Shown here: piece after piece, positions 10,744 to 22,168 of the stretch
How positions within the stretch are numbered: position 1 is the stretch's first letter
Layout: the number at the start of each line of letters is the position of its first letter
DNA from: Dolomedes plantarius
Lineage: Eukaryota; Arthropoda; Arachnida; Araneae; Dolomedidae
Direction: 5' to 3'
Length of the DNA: 64,000 nucleotides
NCBI GenBank assembly: GCA_907164885.2
Contig: OU015490.1
Location: 12,140,966-12,204,965, forward strand
The notes under the pieces: model-generated
Told to the model about the DNA's origin: nothing
Database searches by the model: none
Seen by the model: only the letters and a program-made list of their open reading frames with translations
Position numbers and translations under genes: made by a program

Positions 10744-11069
10744 AATATTTTGTTTGTTTATTTTTGCTATTTCTGCTGTGGTTTTTCCGTGCATGCGTTG
10801 TTGCTATTTTGTAATGTAGGAAATTTATTTGCCAACTGTTGTTAGCTGGGGATTCCTGTAATGTTTTTCGCAGTTTAATACAGCCAGCGGTAATTTCCTT
10901 TTCCCGAAATTAGATTAATGAATTTTCACCCATTCAAGTGAAATGTTGTTTAGTGTCTTCTAGAGTGTAGTTTGTGGCAAAATGAGTGAAATGATTGAAT
11001 TTAGGCTGTTGTTTAATATGTATTTTATGCGTTTACGGCCACAAACCATCCGCTGGGGAATTCTGTAAT
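10744..11069. repeat. Dispersed ~327-bp repeat, copy 1
   Basis: Nearly identical in order and sequence to 12338-12666. Shared blocks include GCTATTTCTGCTGTGGTTTT, GCATGCGTTGTTGCTATTTT, TTAATACAGCCAGCGGTAAT, CACCCATTCAAGTGAAATGT and TTACGGCCACAAACCATCCG. Only the second copy lies within an element with inverted termini. This copy may be an internal fragment of the same family or a satellite-like unit. Confidence 0.9.
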
Positions 11070-12118
11070 CTGGAATTCCCCAAATTTCTGAAACAAAATT
11101 TTAAATTTCTCAGATATTCTACATCTTTAATAATCCTAATACATTAAGACCTATGTAAGGAACAAAGACCATTATAAATCCATACAGATTAAAAAATACC
11201 ATAACCCCATAAAACAAGGTAATTTAGCATCAGTGCTCTCCTTAATGTTTCCACTTACAAGTTAATTTACAATCTATACAGCACAGTAATGCGATTTTCG
11301 TTATTTCTATGCATGTTTCTTAAAGTCTCCTTCTTGAAAAGTCTGACTGTCGATTGCCAAATAGCACTTGGCCTAGCCTTTCGGCAGTAGGCCATCCCAT
11401 ATACTAATTTGAAACTCGTGATTGAAAACATTGTAGTCTGTTAAGTCCTTGTGTAGCAAAATATAACCATAGCTTACCAGACACCAACCATTCGTAAACA
11501 ATGGAGTAGGCAGTAGGAGCTAAAATAAATTCTTGGAGAATGCAGAAAACTGGAGAAAATATTTCTTAAGGTTTCACACTACGTTTAAAACTTCGATTTT
11601 TATGAGAATTCGGAATTTATTTTTAATTTCTGTTTCTTAAAGAACTCAAATTCCTGTTTCTGAATCTGGTTTTATTTTTTCTGTACGATTATTATAAATG
11701 AAATGAGAATGATTGAAATACGTGACAAAACAGTCAATTTCAATACAGGTTGAAAACTTTGTGTTTTCTGAAAAACTTGTGTTTCATCAAAAATGTAAAA
11801 GACTATTGGGATAATTCAAAAGATAATCATGATGTCTATGATTTTTCCCTGTAGATTTGACATAATATTAAGAATGTAATGGTTCGTTGGTTGGTTGTCG
11901 GGTCCATGATCAGTCAAGCTTCATAGTACCGTGGAAAAAAGGGTAGTCATTGCCTCGAGAGATTGGACTTATGCCTGCTGGTCCGCGGAAGGTATTTTAT
12001 TCTTAAGAATATATGAAAATTTCAATACTAAAGTTATACTTTAATCAATAATTGTTTTACCGGCATTATACGATAACATGGGCTCTGTAATACAACCGTA
12101 TTCATAATTCCTGAAAAA
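11070..12118. other. Unclassified stretch with a short GC-richer patch
   Basis: Mostly AT-rich with no termini recognised. The patch 11880-11995 (GGTTCGTTGGTTGGTTGTCG, then CCTGCTGGTCCGCGGAAGG) is compositionally distinct and may be a fragment of a mobile element. I could not assign it. Confidence 0.45.
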
Positions 12119-12881
12119 TCGGGTACAGCTTTGTCAGACGCACCTCCCTGCCAAGTTTGGCGATTTTGTGCACGGCGTGGCAAACATGCAATTTTGGCGA
12201 GATTTTTTTTTAGCGGATTTAGACGTGTGCGGGTGCGTCAGTAATTAGACTGAGAGTTTGAATTTAATAATAAATAATGGGAATTATAATTTTGATTGTT
12301 TTCTTAATTTTTTAATATTAGTGCAGAGTTGAGTATGTTTTGTATTTTGTTTGTTTGTTTTTGCTATTTCTGCTGTGGTTTTTTCGCGCATGCGTTGTTG
12401 CTATTTTGTAATGTAGGAAATTTATTTGCTAACTGTTGTTAGCTGGGGATTCCTGTAATGTTTTTCGAAGTTTAATACAGCCAGCGGTAATTTCCTTTTC
12501 ACTAAATTAGATTCATGAATTTTCACCCATTCAAGTGAAATGTTGTTTTGTGTCTTCTAGAGTGTAGTTTGTGGCAAAATGAGTGACATGATTGAATTTA
12601 GGCTGTTGTTTAATATGTATTTTATGCGTTTACGGCCACAAACCATCCGTTGGGGATTTCTGTAATGTTTTTGGGAGTTTAATACAACCAGCTGTAAGTT
12701 TGTTTTCAACATATTTGTTATTTCTTGGTCGCTAATTAAGTTTTTGTTTACATTTACCACTTTAAGCCTAACATGTGTGCGGAAGTGGGGAAAGTTGGCG
12801 TTACGGAGGTGCGTTGGCGCTAAAAAAATTTTGTCGCCAACTTTTCTCCAACAGAGCTGAGTCTGACAAAGCTGTTCCAGA
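12119..12881. mobile_element. TIR element containing the dispersed repeat, copy 2
   Basis: Inverted ends of 21 bp with two mismatches: TCGGGTACAGCTTTGTCAGAC at the left, and the reverse complement of TCTGGAACAGCTTTGTCAGAC at the right. Both ends continue into GC-richer subterminal sequence with GCACCTCC and GCCAAGTTTGGCG-like motifs. The interior holds the ~327-bp repeat seen at 10744-11069, and within it a motif (CTGGGGATTCCTGTAATGTT) that recurs 207 bp further on. No transposase and no certain target duplication were seen, so the superfamily is unassigned. Confidence 0.68.
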
Positions 12882-13199
12882 AATCGTGGATGTTAAAAGA
12901 TGATATTTTAAATAATTGAGTTTTTCATGGGTTTTCATAAAATTAAGTAATTTCTGTACGTACTTGTAACGGAAACGCTGGACTTTTCCTGTCTCATTCC
13001 TTTCTCAACAATTCTTTATTTGTTGCTGGCAAATGCTGAAAAATTGGCTTTTAAGGCCTCACGAACTCTCCAGCACTTTCGAACATAATCGTTAAAATCC
13101 CTGAGTGCACTGCACTTGCTCAGATGATCAATGCTGAAAACTTGTCCACAGTTAAAATATAAATCACAGAAAGGGAATGAATTACATTAAGTAGCTGAA

Positions 13200-13375
13200 A
13201 GCGGATAATTCTTTATTTAAATATTGTTAAATATCCTTAATATTGTTAATATGGTAATAAACAATTAACAATATTGTTAATATTGTTAATATGGTTAAAA
13301 CAATTAACAATTTTTTGTATATTGTTAACTATTTATTTTTAACATTTCTTTATTCAAATATTGTTTATTATTAAA
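13200..13375. repeat. ATTGTTAAT-rich low-complexity repeat
   Basis: Repeated ATTGTTAATAT and its inverse ATTAACAAT, which can form several small hairpins. No evidence of a defined element. Confidence 0.6.
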
Positions 13376-14033
13376 GCATTATTCACATTTCCAGTACATC
13401 ATACTTATTTGAAACATGAATTTAACAAATAACAATGGTATTTACCACGAAGAATAATCGTTTTATGAAGTCAGTGTGTGTAGGAAAGCTAAATATTAAT
13501 ATAAAATAATTAAATTAAGCGGATATTATTTCAGACTTATAACAATAAAAACAATCTAAAAAATGGAGAAAAAAATTATCTCTGATGCCGAAATCAAAGA
13601 TACATAAATAGAAACTTTTCTGTTTTCAAAGGTTTAATGATATTTTGATGAGTTCCGCTGATTAAAGTCTCGTTTCGTTTTTATGATTTGGAAAAATAAC
13701 ATAAAAACTAATTCTTGAGATTTTTGATAGATATAAAGGAAAAACCGCATGCTATTCAATATTGTTTAAATTTTCAGCTCATTTATGATATTTTTACTGT
13801 TATTTAGAGAAAGCTCAAAATACCGCGAAATCAAAATCAAAATAGCAATACTATGCAATTAAATATAAAATCATTATATCTGTGTCAACTAGGGTAAATA
13901 ACTATAATTTGCGAAATAAAATATAATTCTAACCTTAATGGTTAAATTAATAAATAACTTATATGTTTCAAAATCTGAATTACCATGATAGAGATTTACT
14001 ATAATGATTTTCGCAGTTTGCTAGAATATCGGT
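13376..14033. other. AT-rich stretch without recognisable features
   Basis: No supported frame, terminus or tRNA-like box. Confidence 0.55.
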
Positions 14034-14650
14034 CCCGAGGTAGCCGTAGCTTTTCAGGTGCTCGGATCGAATCCCAACAAGCGCCGTGAAATATCCCCGT
14101 GTCTAGTAAAATGTAAATAATTTAACATAGAAAGATATTAAATAGCACGAAGAATGAATGATAGTCAAACGAAATAAACAGAAATCCTGCACTTATATCT
14201 AAACGCACCATAAATGAAAGTTTCTGTAGCAATAAATGCAGTAAACCATATAACGACGCAACCGACTGATCTCTTCTTCATCAGGAGGCCTAACCGAATC
14301 AGGTACCTAAAGGGGGTACTTTTTGAATAGGATGCCGGTCTAGCCAAAAGATATCCAGAGGCCCCGAGATCCCCATGGAAACAGACAGAGTCTAAGTCGT
14401 ATATGAGCCCGTTAAAACCGTAAACCGGAAAGTCCTTTTATGAGCTCCTTGCGTGGGGAAGTTACGGTTCCCCGAGATGTCGCCCCTAGGGGAGGGTGCT
14501 CGGTCAAAATTGTGGTGACACCTAACGAAGTCGGACTCTGATCCTTGTGCTGTTATTATAAACCGGAGACGCGCCACTAAGCCTTAAATCTATATGGACC
14601 TGGTCTGGAATTTCCGGCCAGGGTCATTAGAAACGACAGCAACTAGAATA
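14034..14650 (+). mobile_element. tRNA-headed SINE, split by a ~280-bp insert
   Basis: The head (14034-14106) has CCCGAGGTAG, CGGATCGAATCCC (B-box-like) and AAGCGCC.TGAAATATCC..CGTGTCTAG. The tail (14390-14650) continues with TTAAAACCGTA..CCGGAAAGTCC, GGTCAAAATTGTGGTG, CTATATGGACCTGGTCTGGA and CATTAGAAACGACA. The copy at 20459-20805 carries head and tail without a gap, which shows that 14107-14389 was inserted here. GTCTA(A)G flanks the insert on both sides, possibly a short target duplication. The insert has no recognised ends. Confidence 0.85.
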
Positions 14651-15795
14651 CAACTCCTTCTTAATATTTTTTATTGTCCTAGAATCTACCTATCACCTAT
14701 TGTACTAAAAGAGAATCATGTCAAACATTAAATAACATAGGAAATATCAGCTGAAGAACTCGAACAGTGTAAATAAACATACTGAAAAAATAATTTGCAA
14801 GTAAAGACAGAAATTAACGTCAGGCTTTACAAGGTCTTCATAAACAATACTCTTCAAAAACACATTTCGAAATTTGTCATTTTGCCAACAATTTAGTAAT
14901 GCAGCAAAAAAAATTTTAGACAAATATTTCAGGATAGTTTTGTAGTGCATTGAAAAAAGCTAATAGTTCAGGGATCGATTTAGATGTTCATTTCACTTTA
15001 AAATTCTAATATAAATATTCTTAATTTATGTTATACAAAATGCATAATAATGATAAATTACTATAAAAAATAAATTTGAAATGTTGTTTTAAAATTAATT
15101 GGAAATAAGTGTTGCTGACACAAAAATGTATAGAATAATCTCTAGTATATGTGAATAATGCTTCAAGATATAATAAAGTTCTTCAAAAAAGAAATTAATA
15201 TTTTCCAGTTCGTTTCTATCGAATGAAACTCTTTCTCCGCACGAATTTGTGACGATAAAGAGGTAGGCAGAATGTAACGCCAGCTGTAAAAATTACAGTA
15301 TCAAATTACTGACTCAAAATACCATATGCTTTTTGTGACTGTTATCTTAGTCAGACATACTTCTCAAAACTAAAAGCATGTAATTAAATTTTAAAGAAAG
15401 CACCCAAAGTAACTACTGATTATAAGTACTGAATAACGTATATGATAGGTGCTTTACAATACAGTCGAAATAAATAAACTTGCTTTTATTACCCTCAACA
15501 ACAAAGGCAAAGTCTACATAGTTGCTTTGCACAGGTATATTCATCTCACTTTACCGAGGTGCTAACTAAATGGTACTGACTTTTGTCGCAATTTATAAAT
15601 CACCGGACAGGTGAGGTTGAACGACTGATTGTAAGCGAACACACTATGTCCTGGAGAACATCATTCACTTCCTTTCCTATTTTAATATTTTATGATGTTT
15701 TAAGAATTATGATCATACGTTTAAATATTGGTATAAAAATTATGATGATATATAATGAAAATCATGATGAAAAATTATGATGTTAGGCAATATTA
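14651..15795. other. AT-rich stretch without recognisable features
   Basis: No termini, repeats or supported frames seen. Confidence 0.55.
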
Positions 15796-15799
15796 TAAT

Positions 15800-15952
15800 C
15801 CACAAGAGGGAATAACCGGTCTATTGACTTAACGTGCCCCTATCCTGCTTTTACTGCGTAGGCATGGAGGTATTTAATGACTTTTGGCGGGATTCGAACC
15901 GAGCTGCCCCAATCCGAAGCCCAACACGCTACCAACAGGCTACCTTGGGCCA
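15800..15952 (-). mobile_element. SINE, head and start of body
   Basis: On the minus strand: CAAGGTAGCCTGTTGGTAGC, TTGGGCTTCGGA, then the near-canonical B box GGTTCGAATCCCGCC, GTCATTAAATACC and GGGGCACGTTAA. This matches the order of the copy at 20459. The 3' half of the SINE is missing, so the copy is 3'-truncated. Confidence 0.82.
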
Positions 15953-16059
15953 ATTTAAAAATCAGCAATCTCGCATAGAAAATATTTTGAAACTTTTCTA
16001 CAGTGCAAAAGTGAAAAAAAAATATGCTTATACAAATACTGGCTCATCAGCTGTATGAA

Positions 16060-16721
16060 GTTCTAACCATGCTTTAAACTTTAAAAATGAAATTCTGCAA
16101 ACGAAAAAATAAATATATTTTTAAAGAAACGAATCCATTAGAAATTGTTTGTAAATCCCAAAATAAAGCCTTCCCTGAACCCTTCTAAAGTAGGGGGTAT
16201 TCATATCGGTGATCCTCTGGCCATTGGAGGTCCGCCGACTGATCCTCGACTGATCCGTTACTTATCCGTGATCTACTGACTTAGTTCACTCGTTATTAAG
16301 TATAAATGTGAACCAATATTCGAAAGGTATCTAATTCAGACTAAAAACGGAGAAGGAAGAGATACCGCTCACTGCAGATAGAAATAGTAGGGTACAAAAT
16401 ACTGTTTATTCCGTTCTTATTTGTCTCACCCAATATATCATTTCTCTAACTCAAGGATAAAATGACCCCTTCGGAAATACAAGATTAAGCGTAACAAGAT
16501 TAAATGTCTCTAGGGTCCATTTATGGGTACAGGTGTTACTCTTAATTATTAGAAACGAGGATGTCTAAAAGAAAAATTGCTTGCTAACAGGCTTTTATCA
16601 ACTAATTCTACTAACGTGGACCTGAGTTAGATTAAGGAATCAATAATGTGATCTCTGTAAGATTACGAATCTGTTAATGTTGCAGTCGGTACTGAAATGT
16701 TAAATATCCTGTCACTGAAGA
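16060..16721. other. Unclassified stretch left of the Tc1 element
   Basis: The subregion 16195-16280 is GC-richer, with repeated TGATCC/GATCCG motifs. I could not assign it to any family. The rest is AT-rich with no feature. Confidence 0.4.
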
Positions 16722-17024
16722 TACACTACTGGCCAAAAGTATTGCAAGTTTGAGAAATCTAACAATTTTTTTCAAGAATAAGCCCCAAAAATATAATATT
16801 TTTTAATGTCAAAATGTTCAATTAGTTTAAAGACAAGATATGATTATGTTTTTGAACAAAAATAATTATTTAATTTTATAAAAAAAAATAGGATACAAAA
16901 ATGTACAGGTTATCAGATATCTGAATCCATTTTGGTTCCTCGGAATAAAATGAATTAAATAAACAATTTCAAGTTCTTCTGAGCAGAAAAGATAATAAAT
17001 GAGTGCAATTGAACCGTAAAGCAT

Positions 17025-18118
17025 TTAATATGTTGTTGGGCTGTCTCTGTCTTTGATCACAGCAGCCATTCTTTTAGAAATGGAATCCATAAGGTTTTGC
17101 AATACTTTTTTCGGTATTTCATGGTGCCAAATTTTAATTATTGTTTCCTGAAGCCCTCGTTTTATTCTGGGACAATTTTGAGATATTTTCCTTCCAATTA
17201 TACTGCATAAATTCTCAATAGGATTTAAATCTGGCGAGTTTCCGGGCCATGGGAAAACAATAATACCATGTTTTGCAAATTCAGCCTTAACCTAAAACAA
17301 GGAACGTTTCCATTTATAGTTCAGAATTGAACTCTAAAATGAAATTCAATTTAATTTTAAAGTTTTTCTTGTATTTTTCAATGTATTGCATGATACTAGG
17401 TCTTCCTGAAATACCCGTTTCTGCCTTGGGAACATGCCATGAGAAAAAGGAAGCAATTGATCCTTCAGCAAGCTAATATACTTGCCACTCTTCATAGTTC
17501 CCTGTACAAAATGGAGTCGTCCAGTTGACTTATATGACATGCAGCTCCGCACCATTTGGATTTCTGGGTGTTTTGCTGTGCGAACCAGGCAGTCTGGACT
17601 CATGCTCTTTTTTCTTTCAAGCCAAACGTGGACAGGTTTGTCAGACATTAAAGAAAATCGACTTTCGTCGCTGAACAAAACTTGTCTCGAATTCGAAATA
17701 CTCCAATTTTTGTGAACTGTGGTCCAGTCCAATCGTTTTTTCCGCATTGCTTTCCTCAGAACTGGTTTTTACCTAGGAACACGTGCCTTGAAACCAGCTT
17801 CACGGAGCCTCCTGCGAACAGTTCTGGAATTGGCAATGACATAAGTCGACTCACTCCATTCTCTTGCAAGTGTAGCAGAACTTGCAAACCTATTTTTTCG
17901 GCATAATCGTGTCAATGAAGCATCAGCACGTTTCGAGTGTAACCTCGAACAACCACTTCTAGCGTCTTATCCACGGTTCCATCTGTTTTAAATCTCTTTA
18001 TGAGGCGTGAAACAGTCGACTCACTGCAGCCACTCTGATGAGCAATCCTAACATTTGAAATACTTTCTTGATGCATTAAAATAATAGCCTGACACTCCCG
18101 AGGAGGTACTTCCCCCAT
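17025..18118 (-). pseudogene. Tc1-like DDE transposase, frameshifted
   Basis: The probable start is the ATG at 18118, giving MGEVPPRECQ, followed by a helix-turn-helix region (SGCSESTVSRLIKRF). After frame changes near 17900 comes RLDWTTVHKNWS...VLFSDESRFSL with the first catalytic D, a KPVHVW and a SMSP motif, then FQEDLVSCNTLKNT with the second D. An extra ~60 bp interrupts the frame near 17290-17345. The C-terminus reads GNSPDLNPIENL with catalytic E, and ends near SPTTY at 17025. It would cut and paste the element at TA sites if intact; frameshifts and stops make it non-functional. The length matches the usual ~340 residues. Confidence 0.88.
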
Positions 18119-18316
18119 TTTAGAAGAAACGTGCAGTTTAATTTTAAAAGCAATGCGCAGCGGTGCGCACTTCAGCAGCGCCACAAACCAAATGAAATTC
18201 TACCCAGTCGGCTCCTTTTTATAATAAACATCCGGGATAAGCCCAATCGTTGGTAAATATTGCACCAAAAATTATGATGCAATAGCTTGAAACTTCTCCA
18301 CCACATTTGTACTTAA

Positions 18317-19050
18317 GGTGACTGCCTACGTTGAAAATGTCATTTTTTGACTATTTTGGTCAATTTTACTTTTTTCAAGAATCGTGTAATTCAATCTTTT
18401 CTCTTTTCAAAACCGTTTTCATTTTCACTATACATAAATTAGAAGCAGAGTTATAGCTATTTAAAAAAACATCTTCTGCTATAAAATTGAAGTGACAAAC
18501 AACTTTAAATGCGTTTTTCTCAGAATTATGTTTTTTAGCAAAAATCTCTACGGTTATCATGATATCTCACATAATAATGTATATAATTTGATAAAATTTT
18601 CAGAAAATGTTTTAGTTGCTATTGTTAATGAAATGACTCAGAATACTTCGTGTATAATAAATAGTTTTTTATTTGGGTCTGTTTTTATAAGGAAAGGAAT
18701 GACGAATCGGGGTAAATTTTCATATCGGAACATAAAATTACGTGTATTATTTTTGCATTTTAAAATTTCTCTTAGATTGTAGGTCATTTTAAAGATAACT
18801 GTTAGATGTATCATGTGTGAAAAGGAAATTATAATAGCAGCATTAGAAATTCGTGCAAGAGTGATAGGCGTTTTAGCTAAATTTCATTAAAATTTACTTC
18901 AAATTGACAAATTTATAACAAAAAATTATGCTATTTACAGGTAAGTTTTTGCCCTTTTTTTATTTTTAAGTGCTATATTATCATAAAAGACCAAAAAATC
19001 CTTTAAAAAACCATTTTAAAAAAAATTGACTCCGATCGTAGGCAGTAACC
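18317..19050. mobile_element. 734-bp TTAA MITE nested in the Tc1 element
   Basis: Ends GGTGACTGCCTACG and CGTAGGCAGTAACC are inverted with one mismatch and flanked by TTAA at 18313-18316 and 19051-19054. It lies between the Tc1 right TIR and the transposase start, so it inserted after the Tc1 element. The interior is AT-rich. A 96-codon frame at 18492-18782 has no transposase motif. TTAA target use suggests mobilisation by a piggyBac-like or other TTAA-specific enzyme. Confidence 0.86.
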
Positions 19051-19249
19051 TTAAAAAATCAGTTTAATTGAAAAAATAATATTTTTGGGGGCTTATTCTT
19101 GAAAAAAATGTTAGATTTCTCAAACTTGCAATACTTTTGGCCAGTAGTGTAAATATCAATCAATGACTTATTGCTCAGTTATGTTCTTTTTTTCTTTTAC
19201 AAAAGTCATTATAGAAATATTTAATTAAAAGAATCATAAGGTAATTTAA

Positions 19250-19825
19250 TCCTCCAGCGGTACAGTGGTTTGAGACGAGATAGATGGTACGGTCGGGTCG
19301 GATCCGACCCAATGTATTTTTTTGTTGTTGATGTTTTTGGTAGAAGTAAGTACAATATAAGCATTTTTGTTGTATACTAACATTTATTGATAATATTTTA
19401 CATGAAATAGAAACGTTTTTGCAGAAATAAACCTAACGAATTGTAATTTTGTCAAACAAAGAAAATCTCTTTCACATTTATATAGAATGCTGTATATATT
19501 AGGTCTTTTACCTAGGTTTGAAGTTACTGAACCAAATTTCCGAGCACAAAAATGTAAAAAATAATATATACTCACAATTTGGACCTTCAAAATTGAAATA
19601 AAAAAAATTAAAAGTCTAAAAAAAAAAATTGACGAGTGATCATGAATAACGCTTTTTAACAAAGACACTCATATTTACTGTAAACTTTTAACTGCAAACG
19701 CTCCAACACATATTGCAACACTGCCTGGCAGGGTTCCTTGTCAACTCGATCTCTTGATATGAGAGTAAGTAAGGGTGAAGACACACCCCTGGGTCGGATC
19801 CGACCCCCACCATACCGTTAGTGGG
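19250..19825. mobile_element. TTAA MITE with twin 16-bp palindromes
   Basis: Flanked by TTAA at 19246-19249 and 19826-19829. The ends read inward TCCTCCAGCGGTACAGTGG and CCCACTAACGGTATGGTGG, similar over 19 bp. About 35-45 bp inside each end is the perfect palindrome GGGTCGGATCCGACCC (19295-19310 and 19791-19806). The ends and target resemble piggyBac-type elements. A minus-strand frame inside (19384-19668) has no transposase motif, so the element is non-autonomous. Confidence 0.85.
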
Positions 19826-19829
19826 TTAA

Positions 19830-20458
19830 AGTATAAAGATCTGGTGATCTTTCGAATACTGATTGAAATTTTGAGCAAAAAGTCACTAAATCCCACAGAT
19901 CACAGAGTTACATGTTGATATTTAAACATGTTGATATTTAAATATAAAAGATGAAGAACCAAGAACAACGATTCTCAACATGTGCTACGCGTACCCTTTG
20001 GTATACGGGCTGGACTATTTAGGAGTTCCCGGGAAGTTTTTAGGTATGACGGAAAAACCAGCTCCTTGTAATAAAAAAAGATATAAAGATATTCCGATTT
20101 TCCTTCTCTGCCAAACTCAAGCAAAGCAGAGCATTCTATAACCAAAGCAAGATAAGATTTGATTTATATCTGCGCAGAAGTTATGAGTTGTTTCTGCGTT
20201 ACAACCTGTCCGCTCCCAATCTGCACGAAAAGCGAATTGATTTGCCGATTTCAATTTTCTGTTTTCAATGTTTTTTTTAGAAGAAAATGCCTGTTATGTT
20301 TCTTTCAGTTATTTTTCTCTCATATGACTTTAATTAAAATTATTTAAACGTACTCTGATTTGTAAAATCTCTATGTCTTCATGTCCATTTTTTCCACTGT
20401 TTTTCCTAGGGTAAAATATATGAAAAATAATTACCAAGGGTAAAAGGTTATAAAAATA
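19830..20458. other. Unclassified stretch between MITE and SINE
   Basis: AT-rich, with a short direct repeat ACATGTTGATATTTAAA.AT near 19910-19945. No gene or terminus seen. Confidence 0.5.
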
Positions 20459-20805
20459 GCCCGAGGTAGTCTAGTGGTAGTACGGTGGCCTTCGGCTCTG
20501 AGGGGGCTCAATCCCGGCAAGCGCCATTAAATATCTTCGTGTCTAGGCTGGATATGGGCACATTAAAACCTCAGGCCAGAAAGTCCTTCTATGAGGTCCG
20601 TGGGTGGGGAAGGTACGATTCCCCCAGATATCGCCAAGGAGAAGAGGATATGTTCGGTCAAAATTGTGGTGGAACCTAACCAAGTCGGACGCTGACCCTC
20701 GTGCTTTTAAATTAAACCGGAGTGGAAATATTGAGCCCTAAGTCTATATGGACCTGGTCTATATGGAATTTCCGCCAAGGGGCATTAGAAACAACAAACA
20801 ACAAT
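20459..20805 (+). mobile_element. tRNA-headed SINE, most complete copy
   Basis: About 345 bp: a tRNA-like head (CCCGAGGTAGTCTAGTGGTA with A-box character, then GGCTCAATCCCGG as a degenerate B box), AAGCGCCATTAAATATCTTC, GTGTCTAGGCTGG, a GC-rich body with GGTACGATTCCCCCAGATAT and GGTCAAAATTGTGGTGGAAC, TCTATATGGACCTGGTCT, and an AACAACAAACAACAA 3' tail. Copies at 14.0, 15.8, 20.8 and 26.0 kb define the family. SINEs are transcribed by RNA polymerase III and moved by LINE enzymes; which LINE serves this one is unknown. Confidence 0.88.
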
Positions 20806-21026
20806 GGAAATTCCATCTATGAAGTCAGAGAAGGTGGGGGAGGGTACGATCCCCCCTGCAGAATCGCCCCTGGATGGTGTATATCAAAATGGAGGTGACA
20901 CCTGCTAAATCAGAATTCTACCCTTGTGGTGCTATTTTAAACCAGAGCCGACCCCCTCCGCACCCTAACCTATATGGACCTGATTCGGAATGCATCCGGG
21001 TAACGATCATTTGAAACACGAACAGA
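20806..21026 (+). mobile_element. Second SINE body, 5'-truncated, directly downstream
   Basis: Starts within the body of the same family (GTCAGAGAAGGTGGGGGAGG, then GTACGATCCCCCC..CAGA.ATCGCC) and continues through TCAAAATGGAGGTGACACCT, TTTTAAACCAGAG, CTATATGGACCTGATTCGGA and CATTTGAAACACGAACAG. The tRNA-like head is absent. It abuts the tail of the preceding copy, forming a head-to-tail dimer. Divergence from the first copy shows that it is not a recent duplication of it. Confidence 0.8.
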
Positions 21027-21858
21027 AATATTCCTGATAATATTATTTAATAAATAACACATTACAACCTTTTGAGACAAAACATGTATTGAATGGCATC
21101 TGTTGATTAAAAAAAAGGTTTAAAAAAACTTTTATAGTGTTTAATCTCGACAAAACTGCAATAAAGTATCTAAAATACGGAATTCTTAATGAAACCCCTT
21201 CATTTAGAATAGAAAATGAAAAATTATGATTTATAAAATATGAGATTAGAGAATTAAAAATTCCATTATCAAGATGTATGCTTTCTCGACATAATTTATG
21301 CATTGGAGTTTCTCTCTAAAACAGTGGTGATGCAGATAAATTTTATTTTAAATCCTCAACTCTCATGATTAAAATGTCTGAAAAATTAAAAGAAACTACA
21401 GCAATCAGACAATTCTTATTTAATCATTAGCATATTAAAACATACGGCAAAGAGTACTGAATTCTACGTGAGTAAAATTTAATATGTTACATTTAAAAGG
21501 AATTGATGTTCTAGAAAAGGAAATAAAATGATAAATGACGTCAATTACACTTGTTTTGAGAATTCTCCTTCAAATGCGAAAATGCATAAAAATCAGAAGC
21601 GGGTAAATGCATAACAATGTCTGAATCAATTTATACAGGATAATACTGAATCAATTTATGTCTGAATCAATTTATAGGAAGCTATTTGGTGGAAGGACTA
21701 AGATCATATATTTTTCACAACAAGTTTTGAAGTGTAGTATTCAGAGCCGCATTTTCAGTCATAAAGGAGACTGATATATTTTAATAATAAATATGTCTGG
21801 ATAAACATGTTATTTGTTATGTAATAGAAACATGTGGTCTCAATTCTATTGTCGGAAT
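21027..21858. other. AT-rich stretch without recognisable features
   Basis: Short local repeats of CTGAATCAATTTAT near 21620-21675 only. No supported gene. Confidence 0.55.
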
Positions 21859-22168
21859 CAGTGGTGCGCAACCTTCTTTCAGCCGTCACCCACTATTTTA
21901 AGGGGGAAGACCACCTTTGATCTCGCAAAAATACACTGATTTTATCACGAAGTTTAATGTGTTATCAACCAGTATATATGTAATTAATTTAAAAACATTT
22001 TTAGGGTGAATTGTACAAAACTTTATCTATTAAATAACAAAAGCAGAATTGTTGGGAGATTATTAGTAATTATTTTATGTACAAAAAGTAAATAAATAAT
22101 GTTTTAAGAATAATGAAACTTAGGTCAATGCATTGCGTGCAGATTTTTTTTAAACTGTAAGAGATATA
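21859..22168 (+). mobile_element. Possible hAT element left end
   Basis: CAGTGGTGCGCAACCTTCTT followed by TCAGCCGTCACCC resembles the 5' terminus of hAT elements (CAGNGNT...CAACCTTTTTCAGCCG). No matching inverted right end or 8-bp duplication was found, so only an end fragment may remain, perhaps cut by the foldback element that starts at 22169. Confidence 0.45.

Larger units (their letters stand above)
16724..19149 (-). mobile_element. Tc1-like element, complete ends, with nested MITE
   Basis: Terminal inverted repeats of about 80 bp, nearly identical, begin CACTACTGGCCAAAAGTATT and are flanked by TA at 16722-16723 and 19150-19151. Total length is 2426 bp. Removing the MITE at 18317-19050 and one TTAA leaves about 1.69 kb, a normal Tc1 length. 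A decayed transposase lies on the minus strand. Intact ends and a coherent gene make this the best-preserved element structure in the left half of the window, although the coding frame is dead. Confidence 0.93.
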
